From Hysterium pulicare CBS 123377 (taxonomy: Eukaryota; Ascomycota; Dothideomycetes; Hysteriales; Hysteriaceae): 26,168 nucleotides of DNA. Within the stretch, counting starts at the first letter, position 1; every line of letters begins with the position of its first letter. The position numbers and the translations under genes were made by a program. The DNA lies in assembly GCA_000467715.1 (NCBI GenBank), contig AJFK01000169.1, positions 1 through 26,168 of the forward strand, read 5' to 3'. This document shows, one piece after another, positions 8,877 to 17,409 of this stretch. The notes beneath the pieces are model-generated. The model worked only from the letters and a program-made list of their open reading frames with translations, was not told where the DNA came from and searched no databases.

Positions 8877-11537
8877 ATGAGCGCGTTGCAGCGGACCAGG
8901 AGAAGCCGATCGAAGACTGCCCCAGACACGGGAGGTGACATCCCTCTCTTCAACAGTAAGTTGCACTTTCATTGTTGCTTTCGATCCCTATGAACCTTCT
9001 AGTATCGCGATCTTGCGTGCTGCACGTCTGGCAGCTGTCGGCGAAGGCTTTTTTGGGCAGCTTGTGCGTCACTTTGAGTGGAAAAGGGCCGCCAGGTGCC
9101 ATCGACCTAGGACTCTACGCAACACAACTCCAGCCTGCTCCTATGTAGCACATATACTAATTTTGTTTCTGTAGGAATGAATTCATCCACAAATCCTACC
9201 CTCGTCGCCCAAACTCCCACCCCTCCTCCCCTACAGCCGGTCGCACCACCTACCATCCTCGAATCTGCCGCCCAGGACACCGCAGAAAGCGATATCATAT
9301 TGGCAGAAGTTTTAGTAGTGCCGAAGTCGCTAGCTACTACAGCGCAATTGGATGAACCCCAAGATAACCAGGATGAGGGTGATGAGGGTGATGAGAGCCA
9401 GAGCGACAACAGGTCCAGTAGCCTAAGCGAGCTCGGGGACGGCCTCGACGAGCAGGACGAGCCAACCCCGCGAGTACATAAAGCTACCGAAATTGCTGAG
9501 AACGATTCCGAAGCCGAGACTGAACGACTGGATAACACACCAAGGAAACTTGTTCGCTCTGGCACAAACTTATCAATGCTGTCAGAGTCCATAATGGAAA
9601 AGACACCCAGCAAGCTGTCTAGCACAGTGCTATTCAATGAGGATGGGTCAGATCCGCCTTCCCCATTGGCCATGGTCGAACACCTTGTTGGAGATAATAT
9701 CGATGCAGACATAGAGATGAACTCGATATCTGTCGTGGCAGGCTCCGAAATAGGGAGTATGGCAGAAATTTCTCCGAGAAAACGCAAACGACCAAGCCCC
9801 GAAGCTAGTTCTGCCGATGAGCTGGACTCTGACGAGCCGGCGAGAAAACGGAGCGATACTGGCAAGAGTGGCACAATAAATGGTGAACATGGATATGTGG
9901 CCGAAAACAAAGAGCAGTGTGAGCTGGAGGAAGAAGAGGAAAGCACAGGTACTGAGAAATTTCTTCCTCGCTCAGCAGAGGAACTCCTGGATATGGAAGA
10001 AACAGCTGCGGACGTTGCAGAAGAGGCTGTCGGCGAATTAGCCGAAGTAGCGAAAATACCCCCAAAGCCGCGAAAGAGTAAAAGGAAAGGGAAGAAGGTC
10101 GACGATCCAACTGACCCATATAGCGGGTCGGTTGGAAATGATGAAGGGCTTGATGGGGAAGCCAACGATGGAGAAAACGATGACGATGAAAGCAGCGCTC
10201 ATGATGAAGAAGGTGAGAATACCAGGAAGCATCATAAGGGTGCCTCTAATCCTTTTCTAGTTGCGAAAAAGAAAGCCGCCATCGACTCGCTGGCGAAGAT
10301 TGAGAAGAAATTTAAGATCTTCAGAGAAAAGTAAGCGAGCAAAATTCCTCGCAAGTGCGATGACTAATTGCGAAATAGGTGGTGCGATGAAAGCCTCGCT
10401 CAGCTCAACAAAGAATTAGAGATGCTTCGGCAACCTAATTGCACACATCCTGATTACCTTGCAATGATACATTGCATAAATGAACGACGTAATGAGAAAA
10501 TTGAATACGAGAAACGGTTATTCGAATACAAACAGAAGTCTCTCGACACAAGGATATTTGCAGAGCGTCACCAGCTCTTCAGCCAATACTTTCAGACTGC
10601 TCGGGACGTACGAGAGCAGTTCCTCTCGGAATGCAACGAACGCATCTATCAGCTCCAGCGAGGGCGTAGGCAATTAGGTGTGGACGAGACCGAGTTTTCT
10701 TACCGCTTTCCAGAGAAGCGATCTCAACAGATCCAGCAACAGAGGGCGTACAACCTCGAGGTCTCAATCCTTTCGGGTGTTGCCAAGTATGTCGGATTCC
10801 CTGCCGCACCAGAGATTTCTCCTGCGCGGCCATCCGAGATTGAGGATGACCTCCGTGCCATGAAGGTGAGCTGCAATTCCAGTCGGCCGCAACACATAGT
10901 GCTGATGCATTTGGCTTAGATTCCAACGCGGCCCGCACCTGCGCCATATATACGACCGTACAATCGACCTTCTCGGGCGGACGAAGCTGCTGCTGAAGAG
11001 CAGTTCATCGAACAAACACCATGGGCAAACCCGCAGCATCCCGCCCATCTCCAGTCACATTATCCCGCAATTGCGAATGCGCCTTCGAGAGCATCGAGCC
11101 AGACATACCAAACTCCAGCTGGCCAAAGGCGCATCGTAGATGTTCACGCTCCGAATGGATCAGCTTCTACCATCGACATGCTCTCCAATCCTCCCTCTTC
11201 TACGGCTGCCCAAGGCCACTCCGCGCTTGACAGCAGTCAGCTTGGCAGAGATTCGGAATCTCCCGTCCTGCAGATGAAACGACTTCCAAGTGAGCATCGA
11301 GGCCCTTCCGATGGTCCAGGACCCCAGCCCCGTAACTTCGCTAGTCTCGCAAGAGAATCTTACACGAGCAACTCAAACATTCTTTCCAGTCCAGCGGGAG
11401 CGCCCCTTCGCGCTCAAGACCAATCAACCAGCAATTCCGCATCATTGCGTCCTGAGTCCAGTCGAACTTCACTAACTCAACGAAGTGGCCTTGGTCCTGT
11501 CAGCGTTGGTAGCGGAAGCGGTTTCTTTGGACGATGA
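8877..11537 (+). CDS. dep1: Dep1/Sds3-family subunit of the Rpd3L histone deacetylase complex
   Basis: Four exons: 8877-8955, 9175-10330, 10379-10865 and 10920-11537. The introns are 219, 48 and 54 nt with GTAAGT, GTAAGC and GTGAGC donors, giving 779 residues. The first ATG is chosen because exon 1 splices in frame (AAC A|GA ATG). Residues 28 to about 390 are acidic and low-complexity with basic patches (PRKRKRP, KSKRKGKK). The diagnostic part straddles intron 2: KIEKKFKIFREKWCDESLAQL, then LNKELEMLRQ, a HPDYL motif and a long charged helix to about residue 510. This is the Sds3-like coiled region by which yeast Sds3 and Dep1 join the Rpd3L complex. The C-terminal part is Pro/Ser-rich and ends GSGFFGR. 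I cannot separate Dep1 from Sds3 orthology by eye; the length favours the Dep1 naming used for filamentous fungi. Confidence 0.85.
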
Positions 11538-12413
11538 TGTCCTTTCTATTTTGCATATTATGACCAATGGCTTTCTCTCTTAGCGAGCGGACCGATCTTC
11601 TGCTGCTATTTAAGCGGATAATGTATAAATTTTGGGTTATCGGGAGAATACCTTGGATCCTATTGGCGTTCATGGAGTATATTTTATTCTCCCATCACCC
11701 ACAGTGTTTGTCTTTTCCCCATTTTGCTTTACGGATCAGTTTGCGGTCATCAAGCGGATTCTAATCATGTTCACTCCCACTCCAGCTTCTAGCGTTTGGA
11801 AGTGGGTAGACACTTCCTACGAGTTCCAAGGCGATGGGACATTGCTTAGCAAAAGGGTCATTTCCTTTCCTCTTGTTAATATTCTCCCGACACCTTCTGG
11901 TCGCTTGGTATGAGTATTGCCTTGTATGTATGACCTTTACGAAGCAAATGCTGGGCCAGGCTTTATGTAGGATTTCCCCGCGAGCCGGGGATTGCGATTT
12001 CGAGACTCTAGATACCTCTGTTGGCTTTAGATCAATGCAAGATGAGAATAAGTTGAGCTTCTGTGCTTCGATGAATTTGCTATTCCAAGAGGGGTTCAGA
12101 GGTGACGGTGTGAAGATGATGGTGGTGGTGACTAAAGGTCGCGTTTGAGTGGTCCGTGCTTCATGACTTCATCCTCATCCGCTTCCCTCTCTTCATCTCT
12201 CCAACCCAATGCAAGGCTATGTAAAACGTACAGATACCAATATCGCACACTTTTCATTAATAGACAAATTAATTTATCGCTATTCCGCAGACTATGCTCA
12301 TACAATCTATCCAAAATCTTTCCAAAACAACAGAAAACAATTCAAACTCTAACACACGACTTACCTGATCTTCCGACCTCCAAGAACATCCATGAGGAGC
12401 ATCTATGGATGTT
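11538..12413. other. Convergent 3' intergenic region
   Basis: About 880 nt between the stops of dep1 (+) and SET protein 2 (-). It has several short ORFs without domains. A perfect GTAAGT donor preceded by AG lies on the minus strand at 12364-12359, just beyond the SET protein 2 stop, so a 3' UTR intron is possible. Confidence 0.45.
12385..12413 (-). other. Stem-loop directly after the SET protein 2 stop codon
   Basis: AACATCCAT (12385-12393) and ATGGATGTT (12405-12413) form a perfect 9-bp inverted repeat around an 11-nt loop. It directly abuts the TAA (12416-12414, minus strand). Its position points to a 3' UTR hairpin; function unknown. Confidence 0.55.
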
Positions 12414-13670
12414 TTAATTCTTTTTGGGTCTTCCAGGCCCGCGTTTAATGACCTTGCTGCCTTGCACACCGGATCCTGCGGCATTGGTGTTTGCGTCCTT
12501 TCGCGGTCTTCCGCGTTTCTTTGGAGCTGGTGCGCCGCCTTGAGCACCGGATCCTGCAAAGTCGGCGGTTTGGTTCTTTGGTGGCCTTCCGCGTTTCTTT
12601 TGAGCTGGTGCGCCGTCTTGAGCATCGGATCCTGCAGAGTCGGCGGTTTGTTCTTTTGGCGGACTTCCGCGTCTCTTTTGCCCTGGTGCGTCACGCTGCC
12701 TAGCATCCTCGCACTTTGTACAATGGCATCCACCAGTTGGATAAGCAACGAACCTGTAATCGTTTGCTTCCTCCGCGTCCGTATCACTCATATAGCTTAC
12801 GGTTATCTCCTCGCCGGCAGCAATGAGCCTTCTAGCAACCACGGCAAGGACATACGTACTCCCCACACGGTACGGTTGGAAGTAGGTGTTTGCATTGTGG
12901 GAATGGTTAATGAAGCGGGTCCAACTTCCAGCCCTTTCAGCATCAATGTAAGCTTCTTCGAGTTTATGTTTAATATTGCGTCTTCTGTTCGGTCCTATAG
13001 GTATCTTCATTCGGTAATCCGAGTTGTTCCCCATACTCAAAGGGATAAGCTTGCCAGTATAGGCACCTAGGACATCATCTCCGTCCAAATGTATTCTAGC
13101 CCGTGCCCCGACTCCTCGATTATCGGTTTCAAATAGTTCAACCATGGCTCGCCAACCATGTGGACCATTGTCAATCCATTCGTTAAACGTATGATCACAT
13201 TCTGGCTTGTCCTGGTCCTTCTTCATCTTTTTCTTTCTCCCTTCTTCCTGCTCGAAGGGCTCGTTGCTGTGGCACTCAATATCGTTTATATTCTCTCCCC
13301 AAGTTGGACCCAGGCAATCGTAACCACAGTCGACATTTTTTCCCGTAACGGTTAGCAGATGGTCTACCGTCAGTGAATCCCAATGTCTTGGAAAGATGTT
13401 CCAGGGTTTCTGCTCGAGCCTCCAATCTGCCGGATCAATCGTAATTCTGTTCTGCTCTACAGGGATTATGGTGGCTCCGCCTGGTTGATTTGCGTTGCCG
13501 TTGGTAATTACTCTACGGTCTCTCAAGCGGAAGGGTTGCGGTGGCGGTGGCGGCAGCGGTGGTGCTGCTGGCGCTCCTATATTAGGAAGGGGAGGATTTG
13601 GAGGTAGTGGTACTACTGGTGGTCCTGCTTGGCCGTTCCTAGCCTTTACCTGGCTTCGTGTTTCTACCAT
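12414..13670 (-). CDS. SET-domain protein 2 with tandem AT-hooks
   Basis: A single-exon gene for 418 residues; the ATG is at 13670. A proline-rich N-terminus (17-46) is followed by the module shared with the other two SET proteins (ADWRLEQKPW 81-90, LLTVTG 105-110, CLGPTW 119-124, CDHTFNEW 158-165). The SET domain is about 172-293: DNRGVG 183-188, AYTG 203-206, RFINHS 252-257. The zinc site is altered: the usual NHSC is NHSH (255-258) and the post-SET is CHCTKC (315-320) rather than CxCxxxxC. SYM replaces the usual YG after the catalytic-position Tyr. Residues 332-407 are three 26-residue repeats, each beginning with an AT-hook-like KRGRP (the first degraded to RRGSP). A final KRGPGRPKK follows. 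AT-hooks bind the minor groove of AT-rich DNA, so a chromatin role is likely; methyltransferase activity is doubtful. Confidence 0.87.
   Translation of the reverse strand: MVETRSQVKARNGQAGPPVVPLPPNPPLPNIGAPAAPPLPPPPPQPFRLRDRRVITNGNANQPGGATIIPVEQNRITIDPADWRLEQKPWNIFPRHWDSLTVDHLLTVTGKNVDCGYDCLGPTWGENINDIECHSNEPFEQEEGRKKKMKKDQDKPECDHTFNEWIDNGPHGWRAMVELFETDNRGVGARARIHLDGDDVLGAYTGKLIPLSMGNNSDYRMKIPIGPNRRRNIKHKLEEAYIDAERAGSWTRFINHSHNANTYFQPYRVGSTYVLAVVARRLIAAGEEITVSYMSDTDAEEANDYRFVAYPTGGCHCTKCEDARQRDAPGQKRRGSPPKEQTADSAGSDAQDGAPAQKKRGRPPKNQTADFAGSGAQGGAPAPKKRGRPRKDANTNAAGSGVQGSKVIKRGPGRPKKN
12450..12677 (-). repeat. 78-bp tandem repeat encoding AT-hook units
   Basis: Three in-frame copies of a 78-nt unit (26 residues: KKRGRPPKNQTADFAGSGAQ and so on; the third is 25). 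The first two are very similar, the third more diverged. It lies in the 3' end of the SET protein 2 gene and multiplies a DNA-binding motif. Confidence 0.8.
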
Positions 13671-14274
13671 TACGCTTGAAATGTCGAAGATAATATATTT
13701 TTACAATGTTCAAGACGCTTTGCTGATATACAGTGCAAGTGTAGGTCTTGATAACGTCCTTGAGCGGGTTCTTGTTTCAAGTAACTTGGTTCCCTTCGAA
13801 ACTGATATACCTTCTTCTGAGCTCTTTATTGGAGAACAACGCATTGTTGCCCGCCCGATATCCTTCCTTATGATAGGACAAGGCATCGTCAGAAGTATGA
13901 ATCAACCAAAGAATGAGCAACAAAGGGAGAATGGCGAACAACAGTTTTGAAGACAAAGGAAGAGTACAATCGTCATTATTCTATATCTTCTTTGTCTTTT
14001 CATATATGCACTCGAAGCAAGCTTTACTGCAAGTATAATCTATTTTTGCAAATTGTTCCATCTCAATTACATACTAGAATGATGATGAAAGTGTATGATT
14101 CTAAAAATACATTCCGAGAATGAAGTCTGACGCTCCTCGTATGGCTTACCTTTCTTCAAACGAAAATGCTAATTCGATAAATAATAGATTCGCCACCGAA
14201 CCATCAACAAAATGCACTTACCTCCGCAATGGACAGCGCCAGGCTATCACAATACCTCCGAGCTCTACCCCTAC
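13671..14274. other. Intergenic region between SET proteins 2 and 3
   Basis: About 600 nt, AT-richer than the flanking genes. It should contain the promoter of SET protein 2 and the 3' UTR of SET protein 3. No gene, TATA box or repeat that I can support. Confidence 0.45.
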
Positions 14275-16545
14275 TTACTTCTTTCTTGTATTACTAGGCT
14301 TTCTACCTCTCTTCCCTTTAGCAGGCCCTTGTGTTTGCTCTTCTGCATTTGATGTCGTATTAGGATTTACTACTGGACGCGGTCGTGGTCCCGTTGGTAT
14401 ACGACTGGTAGTACCGCCCGGTCTTGTAGTAGTATAAGATCCAGCCCCTGCCAGCCCAGAAGAGGGTGGGGGTATGGCAGTTTGTCCGCCTTGAACGTCA
14501 GGTTCTTTTGTTGCATTTCCCTTACCTTTTGCCGGATTGCTTTTACCGGTCTCTTTGCCTGTGGACTTACCTTCTCCATTTTTGCCAGTCTCAGTGGTTT
14601 TGGACTGACCCTTGTTGTTAGGTTCTCTTCTGGTAGGTTTGTTTCTATGAGTTCGGCCACCATCTTGTGGACCTCCTTCGCCTTGATTTGGTTCGTTGTG
14701 GGGGTCCGAGGGATCGTCATGCCCATTTCCATTTGACTGCCCTGTAGTCTGCTTCTTGGAAACGCAATTATCGGAACCGCATCTGCATATTGTCTTTGAA
14801 TCGATAAAGTACTTCTTCCCGTAATCTACCGTTACTTCCTGGCCTGATTCGATGTCGTTCGTTGCAATGACTGCAAGGACCGATTTTGCACCCACCCGGC
14901 GCGTGAGGAATCTCGTGTCGGATTTGCAGTGGTGGTTCAGAAATCGTGTCCAGGATCCGCAATATATGGCATCAATGTATCCCTTGGGATACCCTTCTTC
15001 GAAATCGGGGTGTATGGCGCCCGGTTGATCATCTGTGGGGTGGATTTTCCTTGGTTTTGGCAGTCGAGGACCAAACCGGATAGGTAAACAATAACCACTA
15101 CCCGAGTCTTTTGGAATAAGCTTACCAGTATAAGCACCAAGAACGTCGCCACTTTTCCACGCAACTTTGGTGAAAACTCCAATTCCCCTATCTTCCGTTT
15201 CTTTCAACTCAAAACGAGTCTCCCATTTGTCTCCGCCACTGTACCACTTAGCATACTCATGTTGGCACTCTGAGACTTCGTCTCGCCTGTTCTGTATGCA
15301 CCGTGTTTTTTTGGTCTGTAGCATCTCTTCGCTTCCCCAACAAAACTGACCAAGGCATGAGTCGAAATCTGTAACACCCCTACCAAAGACTGTGAGCATT
15401 CTTTCTGTGTTTCTTGGTGGCCAGTAACTTTTCTTAAAGTTCCAAGGCATTTTGACATCTCTCCAATCTTTTCGGTCAAGGACGACATCTCGAACATACT
15501 CCGGTTTAACGCCGTCTCGCATTACGATGTCCTGGTCCGGGTTATCGACCGTGCGGAAATAGCAGGGTTTGGGACGATCAGCAAGTCCTGAGGGGTTTAC
15601 TTCTCTTGCATCAATTTCGGCACATTCTTCGATTTCTGACCTTTCTTTTTGTTGACCTTGTAGCCGTTTACTTCTTCGTAGATCGATCTTACGTTTCTTC
15701 CCATTTTCAATTTCCTCACCAGGAGCCTTCTCACCTTCCACGCTAGGCCCATTCTCACCGTTCTCGTTAGGTCCATTCTCATCACCCTCCTCTTTCTCTT
15801 CCTTATTGGGTCCGAGTGGAGGGCGGGCAGCTACGGTGTAAGGTTCCATGTTATCGATCTCTATATTGCTCCCATTCTTGACTTCGTCATTAGGGCCATT
15901 CTCACCTTCATTGCCAGGCCCATTCTGCTCAGCCTCCTCCTCATCCTCCTCATTGGTCGGAGGGAGGGCAGCTACGGTGTAAGGTCTGAAGGTATCATCG
16001 TCGATATCGGCCCCGTTCTCAGATTCGTTGTCATCGGAGCCGGAGTCAGTGACATTGGAGCCGAATTCAGTGATATCGGAGTCGGATTCAGTGATATCGG
16101 AGTCGAATTCAGTGATATCGGAGTCGGATTCAGTGATATCGGAATCGAATTCAATGCCGTCGGGGTCGGATCCGTTATCACTGGAGTCGGGTTCGTTGTT
16201 AAATCTGCCAGATGCTACATCGGCCGCGACTAGTTCTGCATGTTTTTCAGCCAATTGTTCTGGTGTCATCATAAGAGGAAGAGCAGCGACTGTGTAAGGA
16301 CCAATACTGTCCTGATACATGCGCTGAGCCTTGCGCGATCTTTCCTCGTCGATCCTCTTAAGGTTATTTAGGCGTCGCCGTTTACGCGGCTCATCCTCAT
16401 CGACTTGATCTACAAACTCCGGGGCTTCACGTGCCCATACTGTGACCCGCACCTGGTTAGTCCAATAGTTTAAGACACGAGTTTGGCGGGCTTCTTCTGC
16501 GTCTTGTAGGACTTGATCCCAGTGGGATCTGGGACGCTTCGTCAT
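14275..16545 (-). CDS. SET-domain protein 3, large acidic form
   Basis: A single-exon gene for 756 residues, ATG at 16545. The N-terminal half is acidic: basic RKRRR (54-58), four [FS]DSDITE heptads (134-160), Glu/Asn/Gly-rich stretches, and three copies of PYTVAA[LR]P at 83-90, 188-195 and 235-242. A bipartite-like KKRKIDLRRSKR (283-294) is a likely nuclear signal. The shared module follows: KDWRDVKMPW 359-368, LTVFG 384-388, CLGQFCW 397-403, C-x-H-E-Y-x-KW 427-434. SET is about 441-577: DRGIGV 452-457, AYTG 471-474, a long insert with GYIDA near 522, RFLNHHC 534-540 and VDYG 573-576. The post-SET CRCGSDNC (587-594) is canonical. NHHC instead of NHSC is unusual but the zinc Cys is kept. The low-complexity Gly/Lys/Pro tail ends in an AT-hook-like KRGRKP (744-749). 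Nuclear chromatin function inferred. Confidence 0.87.
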   Translation of the reverse strand: MTKRPRSHWDQVLQDAEEARQTRVLNYWTNQVRVTVWAREAPEFVDQVDEDEPRKRRRLNNLKRIDEERSRKAQRMYQDSIGPYTVAALPLMMTPEQLAEKHAELVAADVASGRFNNEPDSSDNGSDPDGIEFDSDITESDSDITEFDSDITESDSDITEFGSNVTDSGSDDNESENGADIDDDTFRPYTVAALPPTNEEDEEEAEQNGPGNEGENGPNDEVKNGSNIEIDNMEPYTVAARPPLGPNKEEKEEGDENGPNENGENGPSVEGEKAPGEEIENGKKRKIDLRRSKRLQGQQKERSEIEECAEIDAREVNPSGLADRPKPCYFRTVDNPDQDIVMRDGVKPEYVRDVVLDRKDWRDVKMPWNFKKSYWPPRNTERMLTVFGRGVTDFDSCLGQFCWGSEEMLQTKKTRCIQNRRDEVSECQHEYAKWYSGGDKWETRFELKETEDRGIGVFTKVAWKSGDVLGAYTGKLIPKDSGSGYCLPIRFGPRLPKPRKIHPTDDQPGAIHPDFEEGYPKGYIDAIYCGSWTRFLNHHCKSDTRFLTRRVGAKSVLAVIATNDIESGQEVTVDYGKKYFIDSKTICRCGSDNCVSKKQTTGQSNGNGHDDPSDPHNEPNQGEGGPQDGGRTHRNKPTRREPNNKGQSKTTETGKNGEGKSTGKETGKSNPAKGKGNATKEPDVQGGQTAIPPPSSGLAGAGSYTTTRPGGTTSRIPTGPRPRPVVNPNTTSNAEEQTQGPAKGKRGRKPSNTRKK
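16051..16146 (-). repeat. 21-bp coding minisatellite ([FS]DSDITE heptads)
   Basis: About four and a half copies of a 21-nt unit (GATATCGGAGTCG with alternating GATTCAGT/AATTCAGT on the plus strand) inside SET protein 3. Alternation of F and S at the first position gives a 42-nt higher-order period. It extends the acidic region. Confidence 0.85.
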
Positions 16546-17409
16546 TTTATAGCTTTCTATGAGCGCGATTGATGTTATTTGGGGAAATTGATAGGTATTA
16601 TAGAAAAGAAAACTCCTTACGACCAGCGCAGGAATCGAAAATATGCTGCTATAATATGAATGATCGAAAGGATGTCTTTGAGTTGAAATTCTTTCTGAAA
16701 TCTGAAATGGCCATCATGCTTCATATAGTAGTACTTGAGCGAGCTTGTGCTAAGACAATGCACTGTTCCCATGGCCTCGTGGTCAAAGAAAAAGCTGTAT
16801 GGCAAGATAAAGGAGAGATGTCGAGGGACTTGGAATGATACAAAGGGTCGAGATCGGATAAAGAGACAATGGCTATTGTTATGCTTCTTTGACACCAAGT
16901 AATTAGACTTGCTCATACGTAGGCAGCGACAAAAGGTAGAAAGTATTGAGTTCGCCAAAAATAGAACGGATGCTTTATGGTAGTTGAGAAGGCTGGAGGT
17001 TTGATATATCACGTGCTGCACGTGAAGTATGTTGAGTGCACGAGCCACCCTATCCAACAATCTCGCGATACACTTTTCCACACCTCGACCATCATCCACC
17101 TCACGATGCAGTGCCCATACTGAAGTTATCCTACCAACGCCAATTGATGTCTCTATTTATACCATGGTTTCGAGCCGACTTACCAGTAGTGTTGCACTAA
17201 TTATGCAGGTTTTCGTACCCATGGGCTTGGATGCATGCTCAGCCTTCAGCCTTGCAGGTCATGATTGCTAGACGGCGCGACTGATAAAGGTTACATCTCC
17301 TCGCACCAATTTTTAAAACTCCCATACTCACTCATTTCCCTCTTATCTCAAATGCCTTCCCTGCTTCATTTGCTGCGTGAACACCGCCACCATCTCACCG
17401 ACCACTATC
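16546..17409. promoter_or_regulatory. Divergent intergenic region SET protein 3 / DUF6536 gene
   Basis: About 860 nt between outward-pointing starts, so it holds both promoters. It contains a palindromic double CACGTG (17009-17025) and TTTTTAAAAC (17309-17318), about 90 nt before the + start. A 160-codon minus-strand ORF (17099-16617) has no domain and is not called. Confidence 0.5.
17009..17025. promoter_or_regulatory. Double E-box palindrome
   Basis: TCACGTGCTGCACGTGA is a perfect 8+1+8 palindrome with two CACGTG cores (17010-17015 and 17019-17024), the kind of site bound by basic helix-loop-helix factors. It lies 464 nt from the SET protein 3 ATG and 385 nt from the DUF6536 ATG, so it could serve either. 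Confidence 0.6.

Noticed and set aside
9107-10165. 352-codon minus-strand ORF, Ser/Pro-rich
   Set aside because: It is the antisense shadow of the acidic low-complexity part of dep1; the serine runs arise from reversed Glu/Asp/Ser codons.
16617-17099. 160-codon minus-strand ORF between SET protein 3 and the DUF6536 gene
   Set aside because: No domain, no plausible membrane or nuclear pattern, and it runs through the divergent promoter region including the E-box palindrome.
17377-17409. Upstream start for the DUF6536 gene at 17377
   Set aside because: The codon there is GTG; the first ATG in that frame is at 17410.
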